From assembly GCA_947650285.1 (NCBI GenBank), contig CANTFL010000089.1, positions 1 through 64,000 on the forward strand: a stretch of 64,000 bases of DNA, in the 5' to 3' direction. How positions within the stretch are numbered: position 1 is the stretch's first letter; every line of letters begins with the position of its first letter. This DNA comes from Hyaloperonospora brassicae. Its lineage: Eukaryota > Oomycota > Peronosporomycetes > Peronosporales > Peronosporaceae. The position numbers were made by a program, and so were the translations under genes. The notes under the pieces were generated by a model. That model had not been told where the DNA came from. It made no database searches and saw nothing but the letters and a program-made list of their open reading frames with translations. Shown piece by piece: positions 1 through 12,858 of this stretch.

Positions 1-1464
1 AACAGAGCCTCCGAGAAATGGAGCTCGAACAACAAAAGGATTCATGAGATTTACCATACTTTGATTGTGTATGATGATAAGTCTGATAAACCGTCATCTA
101 TGCCGGCTCTTGCGAGCTCGCAAAAGCAGGATGGCGACAATGGCTCGCGACTTCGTGCAACTGATGATCGTTGTATCGTTACTTTGGTCGGTACCACACA
201 GGATGCTTTGGACCGTATTTTGCCTTGTGTCTAGCCCGTGAGCTCAATTCGTGGCGTTTGCCAGATAGGTTAATCAACAATTTGCCTGGTAAAGTGAAAA
301 CCATCAAATTCGTACGTTCGACGCTCAAAGGATGCACGGCATTGACATCAGCGCGACAAACCGTCACGATGAAGGTAAAAGCTATCATGACGTTTCCTTA
401 AACATTGCTGGTACAGCAGTAACTACAAAAGAGACAATTCACTTGCCGTTGCTGGCATAAAATGCGTTCGCCCGCAATGTCGAATACATAAGCGCGAAGC
501 ATGTCTTCCTGAACGCAGGACGGCACGGATTAGGTTTTAGAAAATAATAATATTCAATAAATATCCAGAATTCATCAGTTTTATCATCAGATAGAACTTC
601 CTTGCCTCACGTGGGGCAACCCGTGTTCGAGCTGTACTCACGACTCGAAGCGCGCCTGAGAAAGTTATTTTATTTTTCGCACTGAAAGAGGGCCCACATC
701 TCATCTGAGACGCGACACGATTGATACTTTGTAATCCGTCTATATTCACAAGGGGCGGGTGTATTTATAAAGATTATGACCGATCGGATGCGTCTCGTTG
801 TACTACTCGACGAGGCCCCTAACGTCAACCATCAGTCGGGCTCGAGGATCCCAGCTGTCATGCATAGGTGTATGCCCTTCCCAGCGAACAAGATAATTCG
901 TTCGATACCCCTTCACGTCACGGCAGTTTGATATACGCTCCACGTGAAAGAGATGGTCACCCCGCGAGTCCATAATCTGTTGTGGTGTAGTCGATCAAAT
1001 CCATCTTGGTCTTACTTTCCGGCCAGCAACCTGTTCTTTATCCACAAAAAAAGAGCCCTCTGCTAGTTGCATGAGGAATTTGAGCACGAGCGTAAACGTC
1101 GTCACGAGTTAATATGGAGATACAGAGCTATCGTGCCGATCGAATGTATAACTGATTGGAGTTTGCGTTCGCTTCAATAAAGAAAGACCGAAAGCGTCGT
1201 CTTCTTCGTGACGAGCTAGCTTCGGTTAGTCGCGAGATCGAGTCGTTGAAGAAGAAGCTCGAGAGTGTGGTCTTCGGTCACAGTAATTGCTTGCGGATTC
1301 TTGAGCGTGGTGGATTTCTTCGTGATTGGAAGAACCCTCGTACTGACTGTACGGGCGGAGCCGTCCCACCTAAGACAAAACATGCGTGCGCATCTTACGA
1401 GTCAAGTCGATCATGTATGCGTTACATTGGAGATGCAATACACGAAGCGGGACAATACACTTAG
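1..1464 (+). pseudogene. Relic of the opposite-strand ORF of gypsy element A
   Basis: This is a decayed copy of the protein read on the minus strand of element E (45692 to 44036). In order, the plus strand shows a match to the acidic N-terminal part from about base 40, a conserved block near 250-300 (WRLPDRLIN against WRLPERLIN), then LHG and NAF blocks at 332-480. A Cys block follows at 603-657 (CLTWGNPCSSC against [11 protein letters not shown]). The coiled-coil C-terminus lies at 1080-1375, ending in LERGGF against LERGGY. Stops and frame changes interrupt it, and the window edge cuts the 5' end. The convergent pol relic at 1544-4067 shows the same arrangement as in element E. Function is unknown. 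Homology to E is seen by direct comparison and I am fairly sure of it. Confidence 0.75.
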
Positions 1465-1543
1465 GCAGTAATTTAATAAAGTTGACATTAGTAACTAAAT
1501 CATAGGTAAGTTAGCCATAGACGGTAATACCAAGTCCCCGACA

Positions 1544-4067
1544 TTACATACAAAATATCACTCTTCTATTTTTGGCAGCCTTCCTTTTTCTACCAGTCCA
1601 CCACGTTAGCGATAAGAATCTGTACAGAACGTACCACTTCTTCTCGGTACAGCAATTGTTTTCAAATGACTTGGTTTTTAATTTGTGCGCTTCAGGCGCA
1701 CTGATTAAAGAGGTCTTTATCTTCTTCAGCAAGGTACTAGTCATCCCTCGCTGGCATAATCATTATAAATACTATATAAATCTGCTCTGTTGTCATCAAA
1801 TGAGTCATCAATTTCGTCATCGCTGTTGCTGATGTTTTCGATGTCGATTGGGTCGACGCGTAATGTGCAAGAGCCAGAACCGTTTTTGCTTACGTAAATT
1901 CCTCCCCCTTGAAAATGAGTCACTCTCTAAAAGAGAGGGTGAGTGTGGATGGCGTAATCGATTCGCGAAGGAAGGTGTATGAATAAGTATCGATGCACTC
2001 AGTAATTGATGGCACACCCGACCATCTGTAGTAACCCACTCCAACTCGCAAATGAGTGAAAATATCCTCGAAGCATTTTTAGGACACGGTTGGCACTTTC
2101 CGTCTAACCATCTATTTCAAGATGGTCAGATATTGACACCTTCAGCCGTTATCCGAGAGACGCACCGCGGATTGTCATTACTTTGCCGTGCAATCAGCGT
2201 CTCTGTTGAAGACCAGTACACTGGGTAACCTATGGGGACGAAACATCGTGCAAATATTGACATGATTATATCCATGTGCTGTGATAAACTCGTGATTAGC
2301 AGTAAGATGTACTAGCTTGATGAAGCGTCTAGTAAAACGAGGATATTAGTATCAAATGTGAGCATCTTTAGGAAAGCGGGAAACTAAGTCCATAGAAATG
2401 GACTCCTAGCCTTTGGTGGAATGGTTTGAAGGGATATGTAAATATGCATTTGGTGGAACGGTTTGAAGGCATATGTAAATATGCATTTGGTGGAACGGTT
2501 CGAAGTCAGATTTAAATGTGCCGGAATAAATGGTATATGATTCACACGTTGACGCACCCTACGCCCAATTTACTTGCGCACAAACGGATACTAGTGGCAC
2601 AATTGTAAGTCGGGACGAACGGTAAGTTGTCTTTTTATGGGCCACGATGTCCACCTGTTGGCTCTTCGTAACACTAATACATGATGCGCAAAGGCATATC
2701 ATATTCGTAGGAGCGACGACCGAGACGTGCCGCCAGAAAAGGGTGTGTAATACAGCAAGTCGCTGAGTGTTGTGTACCGATCAGACGAGGTCGGTACACA
2801 GTCGGTAAGTCGTCCTAAGTATTTCTGGGATGTACTCACGAAGTGATCTATTGACAGAGAAGACCGTATCTTTCGTCGGCCTAACGAGCGACATCTTTCA
2901 ATGTAGAAGACAGAAAACTAGCAACCAATGACGCAATAGAATTCTCATTCTCACTATCGGTCTGCGCAGCCGACTAGGAATCATTTCTGCGAGAAAAAAT
3001 TTACACAAGCGTCGACATTGGATCGGTCTGGATTGTATGCTACGAGGACGTTGTACTCCACAAAAAGAGATAGCCACATCGCCATTGTTTGCGAGAGATG
3101 CGGAATATTTACGGCCGTCCATAAATATGGAAGGTCCGTATCGACAATCAACAGTCTATCTTCGAGGAGATAAAAGCGAAACTTAGCCGGTAAATGCTTC
3201 ATTTAAAGGAGTTGATTGACATGCATTGGATAATTGCGCTCAGCCGGTTGTAGCAGACGCGACTGATTCCGACGACGCTCTTGGCGCCTCCTGCGTCGTA
3301 ATACTGATGCATAGCTCATTGCAAACGTGATGGCGCCATAGGACACTCATAAATATATGTCTGGGTCGACGACCGCCGACACAGTCGATTGTATCGAGCC
3401 ATTTTTTATACTCACATAGGTAATGAATCTCACCACTCCACGACCACTTCTTGGTTTTCTTCAACAGACGATAAAGACGAGCGACTTCATCATGGCGTAA
3501 TTACGCGAGTACTTGTCCAAGTACGCCGCCAACCCAAGGGACTTTAGAAGTTCGTTGATATTGACTGGCTCGGTCTGTCAGAGATTGTATTAATCTGTTC
3601 TGGATCGAGGCGTACGTTATTGTGACTGCCGAAGCACCCAAGAAGTGGTATAACTTGCGATAACGCATAAGTGAAAGAACCTTTTGGACGTGGCGTCGGT
3701 GGGATTCTACGTCCGACTTATTATTTATATCCCGACTATGTACAACAACTCGTGAATGAATTGCCTCAGCTGAAACCTAGCTCCTACCGCAACAGGGTTA
3801 TCACTCATCTATTAAATGCGGTGAGGCATTGCTCCCCCCTATGGCGTAACGACCCAATCAAATAGCATTTTGCTTAAAAGTGCTCACTGACATAAACGGT
3901 ACACCCCTCTCACGCATCAGGATATGATAGAACCAATCCATACGATCTATGGACGAAACGATGGTGCTAGAAATGAAATCTATCATTACGTCCTTCCGCG
4001 GTATCGGCATTTGAGCTGGCATCGTTGCAGCATTTATTTGCTGAATGCGCATACTATCCGCCATCAT
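1544..4067 (-). pseudogene. Relic Ty3/gypsy pol (element A)
   Basis: Fragments in several minus-strand frames match element E pol in the correct order. Reverse transcriptase is at 4067-3858 (PIPRKDV, LMRERG), and the RNase H C-terminus is at 3202-2981 (NIPHLSQTMAMWLS against NSPHLSKRMARWLS). The integrase end plus acidic linker lie at 2044-1741 (RLRHPHSP, NSDDEIDDS, NDYASE), and the region before the chromodomain is at 1744-1544. Stops and frameshifts are frequent and no LTR, gag or protease could be found, so this is an old truncated copy. Bases 4070-4413 hold nothing I can identify. Confidence 0.75.
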
Positions 4068-4413
4068 CCTGTGAACGTACGCACACAGAAGGTGGGAGAT
4101 CTATATGGGGAAGTTAATTTCCTCTCATGGCCCACAGCTAAGCGATTACCAAAGCGATTGTCGATTGTTAGTACCTGGGTACGATGCAATTGCTACTGCT
4201 TCATGATACAGTACATCACACAGTATTTCAGTTTGATTAAATGACTACTCACCTAACGCTAAGGTAACTTAATCGTCACGGGTACACCCCTTTATTCGAT
4301 AAAACATTTGTGTCTACTATATACTCTCCAGGTGAAATTAGTTATTGTTAAGTGTATTGCTTAATACAAGTCTTGTTATTCAGATTTGTGCTAAAAGAAG
4401 TGCATATGAATAA

Positions 4414-5966
4414 TGATGGAAAGTGCAGATCGCACCTACTGCACTAAGTGCGAGATCGATTTGATTGGCGGATTGCTCTCGGAGATAGGCCGGTTGGCAC
4501 GAATGATGGAGTCACACGACTGAGTGACAGGAAATGACTGTGAAAAATTATGCAGACCGATCAACCTTACGGTCAAGAAGGAGTTTAGTCAAGGGTCGAC
4601 GGTTGACCGATCGCGATCCGCGATCGAAGGTTTCGATCACCAAGGTACGAGAACCGGATCACTCAAGAGGTGAACATCAACTGGAGTGCTCGATCTCTAA
4701 TGACAATAGGATATAGATTAATATTGGAGCAAGCTGGAAGAGTGGATCGTCCAGATAATCAAGTACGGAAAGTTTCGGACAGGACGGCGATCCGACCTTG
4801 GATGCCCGATCGAAGATGCAACCGATCGACAACGATCTATCCTGGGTGTGTACTGCTGATCGGTGTGAATCACATACCGCGATCCATGACCTCGCGATCC
4901 ACTGCACCGCGATCCAACACACCACGATCCACCGCACCAAGATCCACCGCACCGCGATCCACTATGGAGCAATACACTACATAGCGGATAGAAGTGGAAG
5001 ACATAATTGGCGTGGATCACCTACCGCGATCCACTACCTCGCAAACCGCGGCATAGCGATACATTATACCGCGACCCATTGCAACGGGATCCACAATGGA
5101 GTGATCCACTATGGATTGATCCACTTTAGAGCGATTCACTATGGAGCGGATTGAGGCGAATCCCATACCGCGATCCACTACCTCGCGATCCACCGCACCG
5201 CGATCCACTGCACCATGATCACCATAAACGATCCACTTCACCGCGATCCACTGCACCACGATCCACTTCACCGAATTCCACTGTGGAGCGATCATACACG
5301 GAGTGTCTGCTGTGCACCACATGGGGCAAGAAGTGGATTACATAGACAGGCGGTGCACAACAGTTGACCTAGCGAACATATAGGCATAGTCATAGGTTTT
5401 GGAGGTGGTTGGTTGACCTTAAACAGAATTGAATTTGCAACGAAAGACACGCGTCGACTTCTCCCGGGCAAGAACTTTGGCCCTTCCCGTTAAATTGAAA
5501 GTCACCCACGTCTCTGCAAGATTCGCCCTTGAATTGTTTGGCCAGGCCGACCTTCAATTGTCAACTCCCCCAACTGCGACCGGACGCAGGGAACCTATCG
5601 ATTTTATTGAAAGATCGCGAGACGGCTCTAGTGGTCAGAAGGCGTGCGGACAATTAATATCCATTGGCAAAGGCGAATCTGGGAGAGCGATTAAGTTACA
5701 AGCGATCGAGTGAAGAATTTCCACCCAATCTGCCCCTACGTTTGACCGGGTGAAGAATTTCACCCGATCAACACCTACCCATAAGATGGTCAAATTCAGC
5801 TTCACCTCAAGTCAATCAAGAAGAGCGCAACATGCCCCACCGACGGGTAAACAAAATGAGCAAAAAGACACATTGCACGGAATCGGGGTACCCTATCCGT
5901 TAGTCGGTCGTCCGGGCGCCAGTGGAGAGTCGGTATCACAAGGAATATGTGATCACCAATCCTTCA
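4414..5966 (+). repeat. 5' LTR of element B, expanded by a minisatellite
   Basis: It aligns with 15532-16209 at both ends: TGATGGAAAGTG and GTGCGAGAT near the start, then from about 5380 ATAGTCATAGGTTTTGG, CCCACGTCTCTGCAAG and CGGGTGAAGAATTTCACCCG to the end. The stretch 4500-5370 has no counterpart in the 3' LTR and is largely a 15-bp tandem repeat. The exact right edge is an estimate, set by the CA before the candidate primer site. Confidence 0.65.
4870..5300 (+). repeat. Degenerate 15-bp minisatellite in the 5' LTR of B
   Basis: Runs of 15-bp units such as ACCGCGATCCACTGC, ACCACGATCCACCGC and GCGATCCACTACCTC follow head to tail, with a common GATCCAC core. Units near 5090-5150 form a variant ending in ATGGA. 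Because 15 is divisible by 3, frames read through as imperfect five-residue repeats (AIHYx on plus), but I see no reason to think they are translated. Confidence 0.85.
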
Positions 5967-5969
5967 CAA

Positions 5970-5986
5970 TGGTGCGCGTGCCCGGA
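5970..5986 (+). other. Candidate primer binding site of element B
   Basis: TGGTGCGCGTGCCCGGA begins three bases after the inferred LTR end. A TGG start just inside the 5' LTR is the usual complement of a tRNA CCA end. The matching tRNA was not identified. Confidence 0.4.
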
Positions 5987-7415
5987 TATTCTAGTAACGT
6001 GGAATTCCACCATAAGTCCCGGAGCGAATAAGTCAAGATCAAGACCAAATCTGGGATCGAAGCGCATGCGAAAGAGTTATCGATACAGACGCGTAAGAGT
6101 AAAGGATCACCGGGTCGTTTAAGTTTTGGTAGGGACTTTGGCGACAATCAAATATAAAAGAGGAAATCGGTCGCACGATCTGGAAGAAACCCCCCAACCC
6201 CCTTCTAAGGTCTCTTCGGGGGCCACCGCAGATCGCGCGACAAATCACTATCTGCAGGATGAAAGTCCTTTGAAAATTTCCAAACGATTTTCCGTCATAT
6301 CATGTGAAACCTCAGAAGCGATACAGAAAGAAGTGAAGAGCTCGAAAGACTTTAAGAAGCTGGCCTCGGTGACGTAAGATCGAAACGTTTACATGAAGAG
6401 GCAAGCCGTCGACAAGGTCAAAACGGAGAAGATGGACCAAGCCTCACAGTCAGTGGATCACGAAGTGAAGTTCGAAGATTGGTCATTTGACGAAATCAGC
6501 CGCGAATAATATTTCAAGGAGCTAAAGAAGCGGTTGTCGGAGGATTCTGTGGTGAAGACGATCAAGTGGAAGCTGACTGGATCGCTGCTCGGACCGATAT
6601 CAGCACCCAAACCGACTTCCAACGTGTTGGAGGCGCTCCGTCGTCTAATCAACCTGCTAACTGAGGCAGGGTTCACTGCGGGAACGTTCAATGCGCAAAA
6701 TCTATTCGTGTGCAACCACGATCGCGTAGTCGATGCCGGACAGACATGATTTAAGACGTTGAGTCCGCGCATAGGCATACGTGACGCTGGAGCCAACCCG
6801 ACCCCGCCTATCGGCACCACGGATCAACGGATCACGCCGCGAATCACGATGGATCAAGTTCTCACACCGATCAGCAACTCTTCAAAGGGTGAACACACTA
6901 TATTGTCCCGACATGTATCAGCGGAATCGAAAGAGGACTCGAACGATTCGTTCTAGATCCAAAGGATGTCGCTAGGACCAAGGGGCGCGGATCTATTGCG
7001 GAAGAAATGTAAAGGGAATTAGGCAGAGGCGTAGTCAGGAAAGCCACACGCGATGCAGCTCGTGAACATGGTGGCACGATCAGATAAATTCCTTTTTTTG
7101 AGCGACCATGAAGAAATATGAGCTAGAACAAGCCCGTACGAACGGCGGACGATTTTCTGTTCACACACCTGAATCGGAGATTGAGATGCCGGATGTGGAC
7201 ATGGAGTCGGTTGGATAGCGTCTTCGAATATCACACGACCACGATCGTGCGCTCCGTGACCAAGGTAATAGGAGATTACCACAGGAGGCAACGGCAAGGG
7301 CATTGAATGGTGGTGGGATTTCAACCCAGAGGGTTAGGATGTCTGTCATGGCCGAGCTATAGAATTTTCTGGGCGAGAGAAGAATGAAGAATGTCCCAGA
7401 ATCGGGATCGGTAAC
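5987..7415 (+). other. Leader region of element B, no recognised domain
   Basis: Short open stretches at 6126-6377 and 6534-6749 may be remains of a protein upstream of the gag core. I recognise no domain in them and no long frame survives. Confidence 0.3.
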
Positions 7416-8510
7416 GTGAAGTCAGCGTTCGTACGCGATCAAGCGCCTGACGCGGAAAAGTGCCTAATGTTTAGTGATCTTCTTATGGGACTAGCGCGTG
7501 ACTGGTACAACCAGCTCAGTCGCTCGACGAGAACTTCGTGGAAGGCACTCCTGGAGGGTTCATGGCGAAATATGGAGAGAAGGATGGCATCTCTGTTGGT
7601 AGACCCCATTAACAATCCCGTAAATGATCGAACGAGACTCCTTTGGGGTACTTGTACCGTCTGAATGTGGCTGCGATCCGGGCATACATCCTGATACGTG
7701 ATGGAACGTCCGCTATCGGTAAGGAAAATGTGAACAATTACATTAAAACCATGGAATATCGCGATCTGAATAGAATGCTAACGATGTTACGCTTTGAAGA
7801 TGCAGATGATCTGGAAGAAACGCTGGAAGAATGCGAGAACATGGAAGTCCTAGAATCTCACTCCTCCATAAGATCGAATACATTTCGACAGCGTCTTACG
7901 TCACGGGGGGCCTAAATGCCAGCGAGACCGGTTTAAGCAGTGATAGCGATGCACGTGGAAAGCGAGAACAGTGAGTCAGACGCTGAGTCCAGCGGATCGG
8001 ATACTGGCTCGGATCGACGAAATGTGTACATGGCTGCAGCTGCAGATTTCGCTCATAAGCCAGGAGACCCAATCCTCCACAACAAGAGATATGATCAACA
8101 GAGGCACTACAATCGTGGGGAGCCGCAACCAGTGTGTACGCACTGTGGGTCGAAGATACATAACGATCGCGGATGTTGAAAGCGACTGACATGTCAGAAG
8201 TGCAGACGTAAAGGCCATCCTGCAGACAAGTGCTACTACGTGTGCTCCGTATGCAAGAACATACACGACAAAGGAAAGTGCGCAATGGAAGAGTTCTACA
8301 ACATGATCCGTCAGTGGCATAGGCCTACCAAGCATGCAGGGATGTTGCGGGAACAAGCCGAGAAGAGGCTAAATCAGGACGCTCGCCAGGTTGGAATCTG
8401 GTACGAGCCGAGCGTTCTATGCTCTGCATATATGCATTTGTGGAGAGGAAGTTGGTCAACGGAAGCGATGACAAGCAGGATGATCTACATTATATATTTG
8501 ATTCTTTAAA
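7416..8510 (+). pseudogene. gag relic of element B with zinc knuckles
   Basis: Frames at 7416-7664 and 7643-7915 carry a Ty3-type gag core (LARDWYNQLSRSTRTSW, then YLYRLNVAAIRAY). At about 8137-8280 there are three consecutive knuckle-like motifs. Two are exact CX2CX4HX4C (CTHCGSKIHNDRGC and CQKCRRKGHPADKC) and one is shorter (CSVCKNIHDKGKC). A stop separates the first two. Gag packages the element RNA into particles. The frame is broken by at least one shift and several stops, so it is inactive. Confidence 0.7.
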
Positions 8511-8639
8511 CTGTCTGCGTTCCATTTAGAGTGTTAGACTACACGAAAAGTACTCCCGGTCTCCCACCAAGATAGAACTTTTTTAGCGCCAGGCAAGGCA
8601 TGGAGATATTGGAAATACCATACACCACGAAAATGGTTC

Positions 8640-9128
8640 AAGCAAGCTCAATTGGCTGGAAAGATGAACAACGAAAAGGTCACAATGCTACTGGACCCAG
8701 GAGCAATGATCTCGATCGTTAATACTGCCTTTGCTTATATACTAGGATGTGTCATCGATGATAATCCGAAATAGGAGTGTGTGGGGATAGGTAAAAACAC
8801 GTTTATGACCGATGGACTAACCTAGATCAAGACCACCTTAAACGGGTCGCTGGTGTACTTTTTTGCTCTGTGGGTGGGTGATTCGGTCAATCAGGAAGCG
8901 ATCATGGGTATGGAATTCATGGTTTCCGCAGATATACGTCTGTATTTAGCTGATGAGACGCTGATTTTGCCAGACGAAGTAAGGATTCATCGAGCAGGAC
9001 GCCAACCTCTGAACGGATCGTACATGCATCCGATAATGATCCCGGACCAGCATGTAGTTCTACCGGTTGGTCGATCGACAGAGATAAGGATCGGCAATAC
9101 CCAGTTCAACGCCCAGCTGTGGGTGTGA
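8640..9128 (+). pseudogene. Retropepsin relic of element B
   Basis: Near 8688 the frame reads LLDPGAMISIVN, in place of the usual L-L-D-S/T-G-A of retroviral-type aspartic proteases. At 8900-8920 it reads IMGMEFM, which corresponds to the I-L-G-hydrophobic block of the family. Stops interrupt it at about 8772 and 8821. It would have cleaved the gag-pol polyprotein. A stretch at 9627-10139 (about 170 codons open) links it to the reverse transcriptase and has no domain I can name. Confidence 0.6.
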
Positions 9129-9626
9129 CACGATCCAACATACGTACCCACCGCGACCACCGGGATCGGTTGGATCAAGTACTTCCATCTCACAAATCTC
9201 AGCGACACGGAAGTAAACCCCGATCGCGGACCGGCTTTAGGCGGGGTTATAGCTGCCGATATTGCGCCTCGATACCCAAGCTACGTCTCGGTTGGATCAC
9301 GACGTTACAACGAGTGGCAGACTCTAGCATTTGAAGCAATGACAGAAAAAAGAGGAAGAACTGCCATCCGGATACGCTATTCCGCTTGTAGATCACCCAC
9401 CTTTCCCTGCGCCGACATATTTTTAAGTCGACCGAAAGAGAATAATTAATCAACGGATGCTCCGATGCGAGACGCGAAAGTTTTTCCACATGATAAGCCA
9501 ACGTAACGTATCGCTATTACGATCGAGGAGACGGACGGAGGCGATCGAGTACCCAAGAGGTCAATAAAAGGGGGTAAAACGACTAAGGATAGAGATACAG
9601 ATTGATCGCATTATGGATCGAGTGAC

Positions 9627-11490
9627 GTGTTCGACGATCTCCATACGGGTCATCGATCAACAAGCGTACTGCCTGTTGTTAATGCGATTCAGGACCAAAA
9701 GACGACCGACGGAGCAGGCGATCAGTCGAAGAAAGAGGCCGGACCATCACCAGATGTAAAGATTGACGAAGAGCCATGTCCGGAGGAAGGCCACATCGTG
9801 GAAAAGCCGGACGTCTCTACCTATCTTTATAAAAGTGGAGAACTGTTCGCCGAAGACGTATATCAACACGTGGCAGTATTGCCTGATATTGTTGCGCCTA
9901 CAGCCGAAGTAACGATTGACGATATTCAGGTGGTCGATCTAGACTTACCACTGACTGATGACCACGAACGATTGAGACAATTGCTCTGGAGAAAAAAGCA
10001 CCGTTTGATTGGCAAGGGGAACGCAAACTCTCCAGCCGCACGGGGGGCGATATGCGATATTGACGTGGGAGGAGCAAGCCCGATCGCACAAAGAGTACGT
10101 CCAGTAGTGCCCAAGTTTCGTGAAAAGTTAGCGGATTAGATCAAAGGACTGGTCTCGGCCAAGTTTATCCGACCTTCCACATCACCATGGTATTCATCGA
10201 TCGTCGTAATTATTAAAAAGAATGGCGTAGACATTCGATTGTGGATCGACTATCGACTAGTAAATCATCTGACAATGCTGATGTTGTATTCATTGCCATT
10301 TATCAGCAAATGTTTACATGACATGGACAAGGCGATTTGGTACTGCTCACTAGGCATGGGGAGCGGATTTTAGGTCGTAGAATGACGGAACGAGCAAGAA
10401 GTATTTCCGCATTCATTACGCCACCAGGGGTGCTTGAATGTCTACGGATGCTGTTTGGGTTATAGAATACTTCCCAGATTTATCAACGCCTGATCGACAA
10501 TGCATTGTATGGATATATGAAGATCGGTGCTGATACGGACGTTCCCTCTATGTAGCCATCCAAACGGATCGACGTATTCACAGAAGGGAAACCGGACACC
10601 AGTCAGACACCTTCTGGCTTGGTTAAGGATCGTACATCGATGACATATTGATTCCAGCTACATCGTGGACTGCTCTGTATGAAAGAGTAGAAGGATTTCT
10701 ACCTTTATGCGACAAGTAGAAATTGTCGATCAGCCGGACCCTACGTTTTTGGGGACGGCGCAAGGTGGATTATTGCGGTCATCAAGTACCACTCGCTAGA
10801 TTAGAAGCCCACTCAAAGGATCTCGGATCGCTGGTTAATATCCTGTGTCCTCGAACGCTGCAGTCAATGCAGTCGTTTCTGGGAAGTTCGAATTACTATA
10901 GACGATTCAATGAAGGCTTTACAATATACGCTTCAGTGCTCTGCAAATTACGCGTTTCAGATTTCCACGAATTTCGCCACATGAATAAGACGTAATCGCC
11001 TACACAATGAAGAAGGTTTGACAATCGTTAGTATCGAGGTGACAGCAATCCAGATCGTGTCGGCCTTACAGGGGGCGATTTGAAAGTGGACGATCGCGAA
11101 GACCGCGACAGCGACCAAGATCGTGTCGGTCTTACTAGGGGCGATTCAGCGTCTTTTTGTGCTAGAGGGGGCAACCGGACCTCAAAGGACAGCAGTAGAT
11201 GGAAGAAAGCCATTATTGCGTTGACCGTGTTGAAGGATAAGATCGCTAGAACTCCGATTCTTATATAATTCGATCCGGTTAGTCCTCCAGTGGTCCTGGT
11301 CTATGCTAGTAAATGCGCAGTATCTGCAGCTTTGCTACAAGAGCACGACGGAATATACTGGCCTGTAACGTTCACGAGCCGAACGCTATACCCAACGAAA
11401 ATAACCATGGAATGGTGGAAAAGAGTTTTTAGCTCTGTTGCGCATCTTGGATATCGGCTACACTACGTTGGTTTCACGTGAAACGAAGGT
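9627..11490 (+). pseudogene. Reverse transcriptase and RNase H relic of element B
   Basis: After an open linker, RT block 2 appears at about 10190-10260 (WYSSIVVIIKKNG, RLWIDYRLVN), followed by YSLPFISKCLHDMD. The catalytic YIDD is at 10633-10644. The post-RT block FLGSSNYYRRF is at about 10875-10910. A Ty3-type RNase H lies at 11290-11490 (VVLVYASKCAVSAALLQEHDG, then WPVTFTSRTL). Several stops and shifts separate the blocks, so the frame cannot make one protein. Confidence 0.75.
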
Positions 11491-11722
11491 GCCCACGCGC
11501 CGTTCAGCGTTGGCCGTACGTTTGATTGGTGCAATCTTACGGCCTTAATGAGAGGCTAGGGAGGTGGGCGGCGTTGTTATTGAAGTGGACGCTATCGATC
11601 AAGGAGTGTGAAAAGGGATAAGATTCAATCCTAGGTACACTCGCTGCCAGCATTACCCCGCGCAAAGAGGCTGACGAGATGATGATCGTGATCGCCCCCC
11701 CCCAGAAACAGCCGTAACATAA

Positions 11723-11905
11723 ATGAGTATGCCATCACCAACGGTGGAGGAGGGTGAAAGTCTTTGGGTGGTCAGTTTTGATGGAACGACCCGGACCAAA
11801 CGAAAAGGCGGGGCATATAGCGCAATAGTATGGATTCTCCCAGAGTGGAAGATAGTGACTGCTGCAGCCGAATATGCTACGGACTTGACTGAGACCGAGG
11901 TATAA
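11723..11905 (+). pseudogene. Second RNase H fragment of element B
   Basis: The frame reads WVVSFDGTTRTKRKGGAYSA and then EYATDLTETEV. This resembles the start of an archaeal-type RNase H (catalytic Asp in the FDG block, the next acidic residue at the end). It follows the ordinary RNase H by about 230 bases, so B carries two RNase H modules. The rest of the domain is lost after 11905. Confidence 0.55.
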
Positions 11906-12858
11906 TTCTGAATGTCCATCGTCTAACGATGGCAAAAGCTCTTTGTATAGGGATTGCAAATTTTTAATCACTTCCTGCATCCAAGAAAAGATCCGCGACT
12001 TTTAATGTGGGTGATAGGGAGAAATTTTTCCCTAGTGGCACGGTAAGGATGTCAACAAATCTGATACAATTTCCTACTGGGAAAATCAGAGAAAGCCTAT
12101 ATCTGACGATAGTCGGTATACTTTACCACGAGCACCGTTTGGAGTATTTTTGTTAATTTAATGCGTGCAGGTGTCGGCTTGTCACGCAACGCTTCATAGC
12201 CAACATTTTTTACAAGGAAGAAATTACACGCCTACGCAAGCGCCTGTTCGTCTATGCAGCGGTTTTGTGTAAACGTCTAAATTAAAAATAGATGTAACGA
12301 TTATGAACAGTGCCATATTTTTTCGCATTGGCATCAAGACCATGGAGCCTCGACGAGTCCAGAAGGGAAGTTTTATTCCTTTCAATTTTATAATAACTAG
12401 AATGACCTAAGGTACTTGAGGTGTCATTAATGGCCTAAGTTCAGGAGCAAAAATCAATTCGTTACTGTCTCGTATTTCTTGCGTGGTTCCAGCAAAGCAC
12501 CGGCACTTCGATCGCCACAGTCACTCTAATTGCTGTAGCTTCAATGACTCTCGTCCGAGATAACTGCATTATCACGACGGCCAGTGCACTTGTTGTTTTT
12601 GCTCGTATCAAACTTATGCTGGCGCGACCAACTGATCTTATAGGCGAGGCTTCTAAATTGTCGGGTGATCCAAACCTTTATAATACGTAGAGACTTGTCA
12701 CTTAAGCCATGCCACGAGGCTTAGTCGTTCACTCCTCCGGAAGCCACTGTCTCATCGGCGGGCTCTGCGGGGTTTTTCTGGTCATATGGGGGACTCGAAT
12801 CTCCCGAGTGTGTCGATCCCGGTTATTAAAGCCCGATAGCGAGGAGTGTATATGACAA
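11906..12858. other. No recognised gene; integrase missing
   Basis: Integrase would be expected here in a Ty3 element with pol order PR-RT-RNH-INT. I find neither the HHCC finger nor a DDE pattern on either strand. Confidence 0.4.

Noticed and set aside
4870..5300. CRISPR-like array
   Set aside because: The units are contiguous 15-mers without spacers of constant length, in a eukaryotic transposon LTR.
4798..5322. Five-residue repeat proteins on both strands
   Set aside because: They follow directly from the 15-bp minisatellite; open frames on both strands are a by-product of the period.
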